From assembly GCA_027460605.1 (NCBI GenBank), contig JAPZAN010000278.1:1-19369 (forward strand): DNA of 19,369 nt, read 5' to 3'. Of this stretch, positions 1-7,615 are shown piece after piece. Origin of the DNA: Candidatus Methanoperedens sp. (GTDB taxonomy: Archaea > Halobacteriota > Methanosarcinia > Methanosarcinales > Methanoperedenaceae). The translations under genes and the position numbers were made by a program. How positions within the stretch are numbered: position 1 is the stretch's first letter; every line of letters starts with the position of its first letter. Under the pieces are notes generated by a model. That model saw only the letters and a list, made by a program, of their open reading frames with translations. It searched no databases and was not told where the DNA came from.

Positions 1-113
1 GCGGCGGGGAAACACCTGTACCCATCCCGAACACAGAAGTTAAGCCCGCCTACGTTTTGCATTGTACTAAGATGTGCGAACTCTCGGGAACTGCAGAAAG
101 CTGCTATGCTTAC
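1..113 (+). rRNA. rrf: 5S ribosomal RNA, 5' end cut by window edge
   Basis: The sequence carries the conserved 5S core: GGGGAAACACCTGTACCCAT followed by CCGAACACAGAAGTTAAGCC, then the loop E/helix IV region and a closing AAAGCTGCTATGCTT. About the first 20 bases of the RNA lie outside the window, so the 5' strand of helix I is not visible and the 3' end is estimated. Just downstream a T-rich stretch (about 117-140, T6 at 128-133) is a plausible archaeal poly-U terminator. It also serves the 3' end of the convergent prepilin peptidase gene. No 23S sequence is in view, so whether this 5S belongs to an rRNA operon cannot be told here. Confidence 0.93.
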
Positions 114-134
114 TTATTTCATCTTACTTTTTTA

Positions 135-908
135 TTATTTATGTAGAAGTAGATTTTTAATTATCTCGAAGATTAAATCACCATAAAATATTGCCAAAAA
201 GAAACCCAGTGTCAGGGGGATCATGAACGGTAATTTAGGGGTTATCCAGACCTCATCTTTAATCAACCCTTTTTTTAATAGATTTTTTAATTTTGAAATA
301 GATTTTTCGTCAATTTCTATACCGCCGCGCTTGTAAAAGGATTTTATTTTGCCATTATCGTCTTCAAAATCTTGAATTATCCAGACATGTTTATCGCTAA
401 GTTCGGAAATTTTGGTTTTATATCCCATGAAAATATATGCAGCTTTATCAACACGGAAACCCAATTTTATTAGATTATATGCCGCAAACCCGATTGGAAT
501 TATTATTGCCACTGTGACTGCATCATTCAGCACACTAAAAGCAAAAAAATTAAAAGGCAAATTCAATGGGAAAATGTGACTTTCAATATTAAAACTTGGA
601 TAAATAGGGAAGAAGATGGATAAAACAAGAAGCAATTTTGCATCTGCACCACCCATCATCCTGATATTGAAAAAAGTGCTTAATCTGGAATATATCTCAA
701 GAAATAGATACATTAAAACCGCCGATATAAACAAGCGGAATAAATAGAATAATCCATAGTCTGCGAATTCATAAAGGATGAAAAAAGCTCCACCACCAAG
801 CATAATATACCATACCTTATCGCTCACACGGCGCGTTTTAATATCAGAATAACATGAATATAGTAGAAAAGGAGCACAGAATAATATCTTCAAAATGTCT
901 ATCAGCAT
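135..908 (-). CDS. Archaeal A24-family preflagellin/prepilin peptidase
   Basis: Membrane aspartyl protease that would cleave class III (type IV pilin-like) signal peptides from archaellin or pilin precursors at the cytoplasmic face. Of 257 residues, about 6 to 7 segments are strongly hydrophobic. The two family aspartates are visible: D22 in YSDIKTRRVSD after the first helix, and D89 in the MMGGADAKLL loop (the GxxD-type motif). A polar stretch at about 165-215 resembles the soluble insert of FlaK/PibD-type enzymes, and the C-terminus returns to hydrophobic segments. No archaellum or pilin genes are adjacent, so its substrate is open. Base composition is AT-rich (16 G+C in 60 bases at 541-600, hand count), unlike the central genes of the window. 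A TATA box at about 925-934 puts the transcript start almost at the ATG, suggesting a leaderless mRNA. Confidence 0.85.
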   Translation of the reverse strand: MLIDILKILFCAPFLLYSCYSDIKTRRVSDKVWYIMLGGGAFFILYEFADYGLFYLFRLFISAVLMYLFLEIYSRLSTFFNIRMMGGADAKLLLVLSIFFPIYPSFNIESHIFPLNLPFNFFAFSVLNDAVTVAIIIPIGFAAYNLIKLGFRVDKAAYIFMGYKTKISELSDKHVWIIQDFEDDNGKIKSFYKRGGIEIDEKSISKLKNLLKKGLIKDEVWITPKLPFMIPLTLGFFLAIFYGDLIFEIIKNLLLHK

Positions 909-924
909 GTTTCTTTAAATTGCC

Positions 925-934
925 TTATATACTT
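925..934 (-). promoter_or_regulatory. TATA box of the prepilin peptidase gene
   Basis: On the minus strand this reads AAGTATATAA. Its centre is about 21 bases before the ATG at 908, so transcription should start at or within a few bases of the start codon. No Shine-Dalgarno sequence is visible, which fits leaderless translation. Confidence 0.5.
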
Positions 935-1005
935 AAAAAATATTGCTATTGAAAAATTATTGAGTAAACTATTTAGACAAAAATACCGATATACTGCTTT
1001 TTCAC

Positions 1006-1079
1006 GCCGTCGTGGCTTAGCTCGGTAAAGCGGCTGATTCGTAATCAGCAGATCGAGGGTTCAAATCCCTCCGACGGCT
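1006..1079 (+). tRNA. tRNA-Thr (anticodon CGT)
   Basis: A full cloverleaf can be drawn. The acceptor stem GCCGTCG (1006-1012) pairs with CGACGGC (1072-1078). The anticodon stem GCTGA (1033-1037) pairs with TCAGC (1045-1049) around the loop TTCGTAA, giving anticodon CGT (1040-1042), which reads ACG. The T-arm contains GGTTCAAATCC. The discriminator is T at 1079, as in several archaeal threonine tRNAs. No intron is present and CCA is not encoded. The 3' end directly abuts a permease reading frame that lacks its beginning. Confidence 0.96.
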
Positions 1080-1080
1080 T

Positions 1081-2034
1081 GCGTTTTATGGCGGAATATC
1101 GAAAAAACCTTGGTTTAGAAAAGTATTCAGCAAAAGATTATCGACCGCAGTAGTGCTGTTTTACATTATAGCCTCGGTTTTCGGGGTTGCCACCATCGCA
1201 GCCGGCATAGGACAGTATGTTTCTTTTTTTGGCTATCTTGATGTACTCTGGCTTGAGATTGTAATTATAGTTCTATTCGGCATAATAAACATTATTGGCG
1301 TAAGACCTTCAGGGCACATCGAAATCCTCCTGACCCTGTTGAAGACCGTCCCTCTGGTTATTTTAGCCATCGTTTTATTTCCTTATATCCAGAAAGAAAA
1401 CTTCACGCCATTTTTCACTGATAAAACCGATTTTTTAAAAGCAATAATCATCGTGTACTGGCCATTCACGGGTTTTGAGATAAGCGCAATAACTGCAGAT
1501 GAGACCAAAAATAAAAAGGACATATTTACGTCACTGGTGATTGTGATTTTAATAACAACGGTCGTATACCTGCTTCTGAACATTGCTTTGATTGGCAGCA
1601 TTGGAAGCCAGTTACTGGCATCATCTTCCACCCCTCTTGCCCTCGCTGCATCAAAGGTTTTCCATGCTTCGGGGAATATAATGGCTGTAATCGGGATAAT
1701 AGCAATGCTGTCGGCGCTTAATGCTTATCTCGTTGCGGCATCCAGGGTGGTCCAGAACATATCATTTGAACACAGATTGCCCCTGCTTCCTGATTTAAGC
1801 AAGAACGGTACTCCATATATCGCAATAATAATCAGCACCATTGCATGCGCATCACTTCTCCTTTTCAGCAATCATTTCCAGGAGCTTGCAACTATTTCTG
1901 TTATTGCAACGCTGCTGCCCTATATTTTTATATGCGCTTGCGCAATGAAGCTGTTTGACAAACCCAAAATCCGTATCGTCGCAGCGGTGGGACTTGTGTC
2001 CACTTTAGCTATACTGGTTACTTCTTTTTTGTAG
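1081..2034 (+). pseudogene. 5'-truncated APC-superfamily amino acid permease
   Basis: From GTG 1153 the frame encodes 293 residues with about eight hydrophobic segments. They resemble the central and C-terminal part of an APC-type amino acid transporter, for example the segment from ASVFGVATIAAGIGQY to YWPFTGFEISAITADE and ALNAYLVAASRVV. Family members are usually about 430 residues, so the N-terminal part with the first membrane helices and the glycine-rich substrate segment is missing. The same frame stays open upstream of the GTG to about 1081 (reading ISKKPWFRKVFSKRL) and then runs into the tRNA. This suggests the gene was cut at the tRNA end rather than started at 1153. The GTG has no convincing ribosome site. 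The 3' end is intact and overlaps the convergent FAD oxidoreductase by 17 bases. A short but functional transporter is possible but less likely. Confidence 0.7.
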
Positions 2035-3295
2035 AGAGCATCGTATCAGAGCACTCAAAACCAGCCTTGATCGAGCCGTTCATGCTCCTTTCGGGATAAT
2101 TCGCCTCTGAGAACATGCCAGCCAGATAAAGCCCCTTGATATTTGTTCTATAAGGAAGGACTTTTTTACCATAGCCTGTTTCATACACTGGCGCTGTATC
2201 AATATCCCTGCGCAATCGCCACCATTTGACCTTTTTGCAAAATCCCGGAAAGAGCTTTTCAAGCCCGTTCTGGTATAATTCGATGACATCATCGTCATTT
2301 GATTTCCAGAGAATGCTGTCAGGATTCTGGAAGTACGAGGTAACGTACATCAAATGTTCCCCATAATCCGATGCCGGGATGAAATTAGTATGTTCTATTA
2401 CGGCGCCGAAAGGAACGTCTTCCTTGATATTCAGCCAATAAACGCCATCCATGATTTTTTCAGTCAATCCAAAGAGGGCGCATGCAGTACCCTGATAACT
2501 GATATTCATATCAAGCCCCAGAAGCTCTGGGTCTATTATTTTTTGCAGGGTATGAGGCGAAACTGTCGAAATCACCCTGTCACATTTAATGTTCTCGCCA
2601 TCCACAACCACGCTTTTGACTGAACCACTGGCGACCTCTATCTTTGAGGCGTTGCCCTGCCTTATTATGCCTCCTTTTTTCCTGATACTCTCAGCAATTT
2701 TTTCAATGAGCGCATGAAAGCCGCCGCGCATGTATCCCAAGCGCTCACCTTTTGCGCCCCTGTTTGAGCGGATACGAACCCTGCCGAGGAGCCACGCAGC
2801 AGACACCCGCTCTTTGTTGTCCCCGAATTTGCTTTGAAGCAGCGGAAGGAAGAAATTATTATAAACAGATTCTCCTGCCGTGTCGAGTATCCATTGTTTT
2901 GCAGTAATATCATCAAAGGGAGCAGTGTCTTTTATTCTTTTGGCTTTCAGCACAAGCAAGGTCAGCCTGATAACATCCATGAGCGGCAGGGCTTTCAGGA
3001 TTTCGAGGGGCGTGTTCATCGGGTATATTTTGCGGTCAAAATAATATCCTGTCGAGCCTCGCAGCCATTCAAGTTTGTTGCTCAGACTAAGCTCGTCTAT
3101 GAGAGCTATGAGTTCTTTATCGCTTGAAAAAATATGATGATAGTATTTTTCGATATGGTAGTCATCGATTTCATAACTTGACGCCATTCCTCCGAGTTCG
3201 GGTTCTTTCTCGATGAGAATTATTTCGTCCCCGCCTGCGAGCCTGTAAGCTGCGGCAAGTCCTGCAAGCCCGCCGCCGATGATTACTGTGGTCAT
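2018..3295 (-). CDS. FAD-dependent amine oxidase/HemY-like oxidoreductase
   Basis: 425-residue soluble flavoprotein. The N-terminal dinucleotide fold is clear: GGGLAGLAAAY at residues 7-17 (GxGxxG at 7, 9 and 12), then the ribose-binding E29 in ILIEKE and the GG motif in ELGGMASSYE. The C-terminus has the second FAD signature, GLYLAGMFSEANYPERSMNG (from about residue 390). This organisation is that of the COG1232 group (protoporphyrinogen oxidase, amine oxidase and carotenoid-desaturase relatives). The substrate cannot be read from sequence, and no heme or carotenoid genes lie nearby. The HYHIEKYYHHIF-type region near residue 46-56 is histidine- and tyrosine-rich. The gene follows vapC by 12 bases on the same strand, so it may be co-transcribed with vapBC, though this may be chance. 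Weak SD GGGAA lies before the ATG. Confidence 0.8.
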   Translation of the reverse strand: MTTVIIGGGLAGLAAAYRLAGGDEIILIEKEPELGGMASSYEIDDYHIEKYYHHIFSSDKELIALIDELSLSNKLEWLRGSTGYYFDRKIYPMNTPLEILKALPLMDVIRLTLLVLKAKRIKDTAPFDDITAKQWILDTAGESVYNNFFLPLLQSKFGDNKERVSAAWLLGRVRIRSNRGAKGERLGYMRGGFHALIEKIAESIRKKGGIIRQGNASKIEVASGSVKSVVVDGENIKCDRVISTVSPHTLQKIIDPELLGLDMNISYQGTACALFGLTEKIMDGVYWLNIKEDVPFGAVIEHTNFIPASDYGEHLMYVTSYFQNPDSILWKSNDDDVIELYQNGLEKLFPGFCKKVKWWRLRRDIDTAPVYETGYGKKVLPYRTNIKGLYLAGMFSEANYPERSMNGSIKAGFECSDTMLSTKKK

Positions 3296-3307
3296 ATTCG
3301 TTTTCCC

Positions 3308-3706
3308 TTAATCCCACACAGTTTTTATTTCCCCCGACTTTATGATTTCGCTGTCATTGGTTATTAGCGGAGCTTTATATTTTTTGGCAATAGCAACCAC
3401 CATCCTGTCATGAAGTTCAGGTACGGTTGATGCTGCTAAATTTTTCCAGTCTTGCAGTTCAAGGTCTTTGATCTCAATATAAGCACATTTTCCAAGATTT
3501 TCTAACATTTTGGATATTTCTTCGCCTGCTCTGCTTTTCTTTTGTTTCTTAAAAACATAAATCGCCTCGCCGATTGAAATAGATGAAAGAATCAACTTTG
3601 CATCACCTTTTTCCGCGCTCTGGAAAATCTTTTCAGCTTTTTCAGGCAGTAATCCTGCGAGATAATAGATGAAGGCAACGGTATCTATTGCGTATCTATC
3701 CGCCAT
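3308..3706 (-). CDS. vapC: VapC-type PIN-domain ribonuclease toxin
   Basis: 132-residue PIN domain, the usual size of VapC toxins, which are Mg-dependent endoribonucleases that often cut tRNA or rRNA. The four acidic active-site positions are all visible: D8 (YAIDTVAF), E47 (SIGEAIYVF), D100 (LHDRMVV) and D118 (ITNDSEI). The start codon lies inside the 3' end of the antitoxin gene (22-base overlap), so translation is probably coupled. The overlap, gene order and sizes are those of a type II toxin-antitoxin pair. All catalytic residues are present, so nothing suggests decay. Confidence 0.9.
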   Translation of the reverse strand: MADRYAIDTVAFIYYLAGLLPEKAEKIFQSAEKGDAKLILSSISIGEAIYVFKKQKKSRAGEEISKMLENLGKCAYIEIKDLELQDWKNLAASTVPELHDRMVVAIAKKYKAPLITNDSEIIKSGEIKTVWD

Positions 3707-3924
3707 TTGGAACGAATCTCCTTTATACCTTCGTCAATTTCTTTTTCTGTGAGTTCCCCCGTCCAAATCCCGCGTAGGGATGCCGTCTCACGTTTCAAAA
3801 TCACGCCCTTTTCTGTGGGGACGAGGATGACCTCATCTCCTTTAAGCAGGTGCAGAAGCTCTCTTATTGACTTGGGAATTGTTATTTGCCCTTTACTGGT
3901 AATTTTTGACCTGTATGCTTCCAT
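3685..3924 (-). CDS. vapB: VapB-type antitoxin with AbrB/MazE-like DNA-binding domain
   Basis: 79 residues. Residues 5-33 form a swapped-hairpin AbrB-type domain: SKITSKGQITIPKSIRELL followed by KGDEVILV, with the conserved K-G-Q-(I/V)-T-(I/L)-P run. The acidic C-terminal tail (TEKEIDEGIKEIRSKW) would wrap the toxin. Members of this family bind their own promoter and repress the operon. The upstream TATA box at 3961-3970 and the SD AAGGAGAT before the ATG fit a regulated transcript. The gene overlaps vapC by 22 bases. Confidence 0.88.
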   Translation of the reverse strand: MEAYRSKITSKGQITIPKSIRELLHLLKGDEVILVPTEKGVILKRETASLRGIWTGELTEKEIDEGIKEIRSKWRIDTQ

Positions 3925-3960
3925 TTTTTAATCTCCTTACCTTAAGTATTACTTGCAGAC

Positions 3961-3970
3961 TTTATATAAT
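3961..3970. promoter_or_regulatory. Shared TATA box between vapBC and the DUF4365 gene
   Basis: TTTATATAAT on the plus strand reads ATTATATAAA on the minus strand, so one element looks like a TATA box in both directions. It is about 34 bases before the DUF4365 ATG (3999) and about 42 bases before the vapB ATG (3924). These are suitable distances for short-leader transcripts each way. No other TATA candidate is visible in the 74-base gap. Confidence 0.5.
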
Positions 3971-3998
3971 TGCTCATGCATAGATAGGAAATTAAAAT

Positions 3999-4505
3999 AT
4001 GCCAGCATTTCCTCAAAGACCAAGAACTCATACATTAGATACACAATCTGAAACCTATTTCAGGGGAAAACTTCCAGTTGACTGGATAGTATCAAGGCCC
4101 GCAAATGACTATGGACAAGATTTGATTATTGAAATCGCTGAAGATGGGCAGATGCGTGGACTGGGTTTAACAGTTCAAATAAAATCATCAGAAAATCCAA
4201 GTAGAAATGTGGATTATGAAAGCATTGATTTAAAGACTTCTACATACAATTATTTACGGAATAATCTGTTTGTTGTCTTATTAATCAAGTATGTATCTTC
4301 TGAAAATGAAGCATATTGGCTTTTATTAAAAGATGTAAATCCACCCGAAAATGAAGGACAAAACTCATTTACGGTTAAAATTCCCAAGAGAAACAAACTC
4401 TCCGAATTGGATTGGAATATTATTGTTGATTATGTAAGAACAACCACGAATATTAAATTAGAATCTGTACCAAATAGAATACAAAACAATAATAATGCCC
4501 GTTAA
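3999..4505 (+). CDS. DUF4365 domain protein (putative PD-(D/E)XK-like fold)
   Basis: 168-residue protein matching the DUF4365 pattern: an N-terminal helix with R-P-R-THTLDTQSE, then the hallmark NDYGQDLIIEIAEDG (residues 36-50) and GLTVQIKSSE (57-65). D41, E45 and Q60-x-K62 can be lined up with a restriction-endonuclease-like active site of the QxK variety. That alignment is by analogy, and no activity is known from this sequence. DUF4365 domains often occur alone or next to NTPases in defence-rich regions. Here the gene is alone, divergent from VapBC. It is AT-rich (17 G+C in 60 bases at 4201-4260, hand count) and probably acquired. SD is weak (TAGGAA, about 9 bases before ATG). Confidence 0.78.
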   Translation: MPAFPQRPRTHTLDTQSETYFRGKLPVDWIVSRPANDYGQDLIIEIAEDGQMRGLGLTVQIKSSENPSRNVDYESIDLKTSTYNYLRNNLFVVLLIKYVSSENEAYWLLLKDVNPPENEGQNSFTVKIPKRNKLSELDWNIIVDYVRTTTNIKLESVPNRIQNNNNAR

Positions 4506-4533
4506 AGCATCTTAATGTAATACTATCCATAAC

Positions 4534-4595
4534 ACTTTGCGTCCTTCGCGGTGCATGATTTTTGTCACCGCAAAGAGCGCAAAGTCCGCAAAGAT
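4534..4595. repeat. Imperfect inverted repeat with three tandem 9-mers
   Basis: The left arm (4534-4553) and right arm (4566-4585) pair at 17 of 20 positions around a 12-base loop. The right arm continues into three tandem 9-mers of form CGCAAAGNN at 4569-4577, 4578-4586 and 4587-4595. It sits between the convergent ends of the DUF4365 gene and aroB', where a bidirectional terminator or a dispersed repeat would be expected. The rest of 4506-4628 shows no gene. Confidence 0.65.
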
Positions 4596-4628
4596 AGCTT
4601 GAATTGTTTGGATTTTAACTATAATCTC

Positions 4629-5762
4629 TTACTTCTCAATAATCGTCTCCTCAATCTTAATCCCGAAATGCCGCGCTGCCGCCTCAAAATACACCAGCAC
4701 CTCATCGCCCTCCTTAAGCGCGGTCACAGGCACGGGTTTCCCATCGGCGCCGACAAGTTTTATCGTCTCTGCATTCTGGAGCAGGGTCTTTATCTTCGTT
4801 CCTTCCACCTCAGCCTCAACGAGCATCAGCGGGCGGCGCTCTATCTTGACCCGACCCACAACGGCAGGCCGCGTCTCGCCTTCTGTATCAATTATCAGCA
4901 CTTCATCGCCCGAAGCAAGCTCTGAAAGGTAGCGCGTCTTTTCGCCCACTCTGATATAGGCATGAACCGCGCCGGCATTCACCCTGAACGGGCGCGCGGC
5001 AACGTACGGGCTTTCCTCGGATTCCGAGTGAACAAGGAAAAGCCCGATGCTCTGCGAACCTATAAGCATCCCTTCCCCGGGAACCATGAGCGAGGCTGTA
5101 TCCACGCAAACCCTGTCGCCCATGCCGACCTGTTTTACCTTCGTCACAGTGGCTTTTACAAGGGGTATTTTCTCCATACCAGACCTGTCACGGATTGCAA
5201 TGACCTTCTTTATCTCGGAAAGATTATCGGTATCAAGCAGCACGCCGTCCGAGCCGTGTTCCAGCGTTTCAAGCGCGAGCTTCGCCTCCTCTGCATTCCG
5301 GACGCCGGCAATTATCTCCACGTCAATTTTCTGGAGCCCTGCAATAAGGTTCTCAAGCGGAATGACCTTCCAGTCCGTACCTATCACAATCAGGTAATCG
5401 CATGATTTCCCAAGCTCGACAGCGAACTGCTCGTATTTCTTGTTCTTGATGACAACAAACCCTGCAACGGTTTTACCCTCTCTCGTAAGATGCTGCGCCT
5501 CAGCGATATCCTCGGAATCTGCAAAATCGGAAGGCAGTTTACTTGTCCCGTCGCCTTCGCTGTCTATCCCAACTATTACGATATCGGCATCCTCTGTTGG
5601 CGCGGCGGTTTTGATATTTCCCAGTTCTCTTACCCTTTCAACGTCCTCTGCCTTCAAAAGTACGGCATCGGCTCCTGATTCAAGTCCTGTAGTAATAAGC
5701 GGTTTGTTAGCTTCCCATGTACCGCCGTCTGCTTTTATCCAGACGGTTTTTTCCTTTTTCAC
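4629..5762 (-). CDS. aroB': 3-dehydroquinate synthase, type II (archaeal AroB')
   Basis: 377 residues, the usual length of this archaeal family (Methanocaldococcus MJ1249 type). It converts 2-amino-3,7-dideoxy-threo-hept-6-ulosonate to 3-dehydroquinate by NAD-dependent oxidative deamination and cyclisation in the cytosol, the second step of the archaeal route to aromatic amino acids. The family core is plain: VGMGDRVCVDTASLM (212-226), VPGEGMLIGSQS (227-238) and ARPFRVNAGAVHAYI (256-270). It starts at GTG 5762, giving a GTGA overlap with the stop of the ADH synthase gene just upstream. The two consecutive pathway enzymes are thus translationally coupled. It is unrelated to bacterial AroB. Confidence 0.95.
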   Translation of the reverse strand: MKKEKTVWIKADGGTWEANKPLITTGLESGADAVLLKAEDVERVRELGNIKTAAPTEDADIVIVGIDSEGDGTSKLPSDFADSEDIAEAQHLTREGKTVAGFVVIKNKKYEQFAVELGKSCDYLIVIGTDWKVIPLENLIAGLQKIDVEIIAGVRNAEEAKLALETLEHGSDGVLLDTDNLSEIKKVIAIRDRSGMEKIPLVKATVTKVKQVGMGDRVCVDTASLMVPGEGMLIGSQSIGLFLVHSESEESPYVAARPFRVNAGAVHAYIRVGEKTRYLSELASGDEVLIIDTEGETRPAVVGRVKIERRPLMLVEAEVEGTKIKTLLQNAETIKLVGADGKPVPVTALKEGDEVLVYFEAAARHFGIKIEETIIEK

Positions 5763-6556
5763 CGCAGCGCCTCCATGGCATCTTCCACGCTTGCGCCTTT
5801 ATGGACTACAAGCGTCAGTGCGTGCGTCATTGCAGTGGGATTTTCGTGCTGGAATACATTCCTGCCAATCGCAACGCCTCTTCCTCCGGCATCAACCGCA
5901 GCACGCACCATAGCGAGGAATTCCTCGTCCGTGTTTGCCTTGGGGCCGCCCGCCATCACAACAGGTACGGGGCAGCCCTTCACAACCGTCCTGAATGTAT
6001 CGATATCGCCTGTGAAATTGGTTTTTATGATGTCTGCGCCCAGCTCAGCGCCAACGCGCGCAACATGCGCCACAAGCTCAGGGTCGTTTGAGTTCTTGAT
6101 ATCCTTGCCGCGCGGGTACATCATAGCAATAAGCGGCATTCCCCATATATCGCAATATTCAGCGACGGAGCCCAGTTTTTTCAGTTGTTTAGCTTCAGTC
6201 TCTGACCCGATATTGACATGAACGCTCACGGCATCAGCTCCCATTTTTATAGCTTCTTCCACTGTGCAGACCTGCACTTTATCGTTGGGGTCGGGCCCGA
6301 GCGATGTGGATGCGCTCATGTGGATGATTAGCCCGATATCGCGCCCGTATCCGCGGTGGCCGTGCTTTGCCATTCCTTTTTGCAGAAGAACCGCATTTGC
6401 GCCGCCGTCAGCCACTTTGTTCACCATGTCTGCAAGATTGACTATGCCTCTTATAGGTCCCATGGATATCCCGTGGTCCATAGGGATGATTACCATGTTC
6501 CTGCTTTCCCTGTCCATAATCCGTTCAAGTCGTATTTTTTTACCGATTTCTGACAA
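5759..6556 (-). CDS. aroA': 2-amino-3,7-dideoxy-D-threo-hept-6-ulosonate (ADH) synthase
   Basis: Class I aldolase-like TIM-barrel enzyme that joins L-aspartate semialdehyde to a 6-deoxy-5-ketofructose phosphate unit, the first step of the archaeal shikimate route (MJ0400 type). Family signatures, numbered from the start chosen here: PMDHG around D27, the MMYPRG motif (Y147) and the Schiff-base lysine K178 in DIIKTNFTGD, then FQHENP near the C-terminus. I place the start at TTG 6556 (265 residues, against about 270 for the family). It is preceded by the ribosome site GGTGAT, and the resulting N-terminus SEIGKKIRLERI aligns with the family. The upstream ATG at 6604 lies only about 16 bases from the TATA box centre, probably upstream of the transcript start. 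Coupled to aroB' by GTGA overlap. Confidence 0.92.
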   Translation of the reverse strand: MSEIGKKIRLERIMDRESRNMVIIPMDHGISMGPIRGIVNLADMVNKVADGGANAVLLQKGMAKHGHRGYGRDIGLIIHMSASTSLGPDPNDKVQVCTVEEAIKMGADAVSVHVNIGSETEAKQLKKLGSVAEYCDIWGMPLIAMMYPRGKDIKNSNDPELVAHVARVGAELGADIIKTNFTGDIDTFRTVVKGCPVPVVMAGGPKANTDEEFLAMVRAAVDAGGRGVAIGRNVFQHENPTAMTHALTLVVHKGASVEDAMEALR

Positions 6557-6614
6557 TTTAATCACCTTATAATAGATTCGTGTTAGTATGTGACAGACTG
6601 ACATGGTTATGACG

Positions 6615-6624
6615 ATATATATAA
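6615..6624 (-). promoter_or_regulatory. TATA box of the ADH synthase-aroB' operon
   Basis: On the minus strand TTATATATAT, preceded by CGTAAA. The predicted transcript start, about 27 bases on, is near 6593. That leaves a leader of roughly 37 bases carrying GGTGAT before the TTG start at 6556. The box indicates that this pair has its own promoter in addition to any read-through from ftsZ. Confidence 0.6.
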
Positions 6625-6650
6625 TTTACGCAGGGTCAGGATTAATAAAA

Positions 6651-7613
6651 TCAATCCACTTTTCTCACAACGACCGACCCATCCCTCATCCGCACCAGCC
6701 TTTCTTTCACTATCCCGTATTTATGATAGCCCATAGCCTCAACATGCCCTATATCAAGATATTTCATCAACAGCTTCGCATCCTCCTGTGCCATCGAAAG
6801 CTCCTCCACAGGCGGCGCGGTTTTAACTTTCTTCTTAGCAAAAATCGCCCCATCCTTCATATTTGCGCCCACAAATCCCTTAGCATCCTTCAAAATCAGC
6901 ACTCCTTTTTTCATGTACGCGCCAGCAAATTCGCCTGTGGTACTCTCGACGATAACGGTTCCTCCGTCAAGGTGAGCGCCCGTGTTCATACCTGCGTCTC
7001 CCCTGACATGAACCGTTCCTTTTTGCATCAGCAATCCGGTGCCGTTGTAAACATCCCCGTCCACAGTGACAAGGGCATCACAATTACAGCGTGCAGCTAT
7101 TGTACCGCGAAGCACTCCGTCATCCAGCAGCAAATGCTTTTCTCGCTCATCGAAGTTATTCTTAACAAGAACATCTTTTCCCAAACCCCCGCAGAGGATA
7201 TCGGTTATTGAGCGGAACTTTCGATAACCGGGCTCATCGGACATGACCTCGACCACATTTCCGACAGGTTCTTCCACGGCGCCTTTCACGTATATTTCCC
7301 CTGAAACCATACCCATTCCCATCTCTTGAGAAACATCGCCCTCAACATACACTTTCCCGGCATTTTCAGGCGCCCCGGTACCCCCGAAATGCGTAAGATC
7401 AACGCCCATGCTGTAAGCAAGCCTTTTTCCTGCGCTGCCAATAATATGCACCTCTTTGCCTTTCCTTACTTCATCCACCAGGTCTTGATACGTGTAACTT
7501 GTGCCTTCTTGGAAAGGGATGATGCTTTCGGGGCGAAGCTTATTGTTTTGCCATGTGAAATTATAGGTATAATCGCAGAGGTTATCAATCCTTTCGGTCA
7601 GTTCAAGTTCCAT
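6651..7613 (-). CDS. GXGXG beta-helix protein (FwdC / GltB C-domain-like)
   Basis: 320 residues. After an N-terminal region of about 75 residues comes a right-handed beta-helix, recognisable by glycine-rich turns about every 19 residues. Examples are HFGGTGAPENAGKVYVEGD, GMGMVSGEIYVKGA, then GTGLLMQKGTVHVRGDAGMN, GAHLDGGTVIVEST, GAYMKKGVLILKDA and GANMKDGAIFAKK. This is the GXGXG fold shared by the C-terminal domain of glutamate synthase and formylmethanofuran dehydrogenase subunit C; methanogen homologues have been labelled tributyrin esterase. No catalytic residues are recognisable, so a scaffold role is as likely as an enzyme. It follows ftsZ with only two bases between stop and ATG, so the two are co-translated. 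The role is unknown. A CNCD motif near residue 178 could bind metal. Confidence 0.75.
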   Translation of the reverse strand: MELELTERIDNLCDYTYNFTWQNNKLRPESIIPFQEGTSYTYQDLVDEVRKGKEVHIIGSAGKRLAYSMGVDLTHFGGTGAPENAGKVYVEGDVSQEMGMGMVSGEIYVKGAVEEPVGNVVEVMSDEPGYRKFRSITDILCGGLGKDVLVKNNFDEREKHLLLDDGVLRGTIAARCNCDALVTVDGDVYNGTGLLMQKGTVHVRGDAGMNTGAHLDGGTVIVESTTGEFAGAYMKKGVLILKDAKGFVGANMKDGAIFAKKKVKTAPPVEELSMAQEDAKLLMKYLDIGHVEAMGYHKYGIVKERLVRMRDGSVVVRKVD

Positions 7614-7615
7614 AC

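Noticed and set aside
1058..1079. Attachment-site duplicate of the tRNA-Thr 3' end elsewhere in the window
   Set aside because: Looked for the GGTTCAAATCCCTCCGACGG end and found no second copy within these 19 kb, and no integrase gene.
1088..1153. Small 21-residue frame starting ATG 1088 after the tRNA
   Set aside because: No ribosome site and no recognisable features. The overlapping frame reads as the interior of the truncated permease.
4962..5405. Plus-strand open frames opposite aroB' (also others opposite ftsZ, ADH synthase and hdrD)
   Set aside because: They are antisense to strongly conserved enzymes, have no ribosome sites, and show arginine/proline-rich compositions typical of antisense frames in GC-rich genes.
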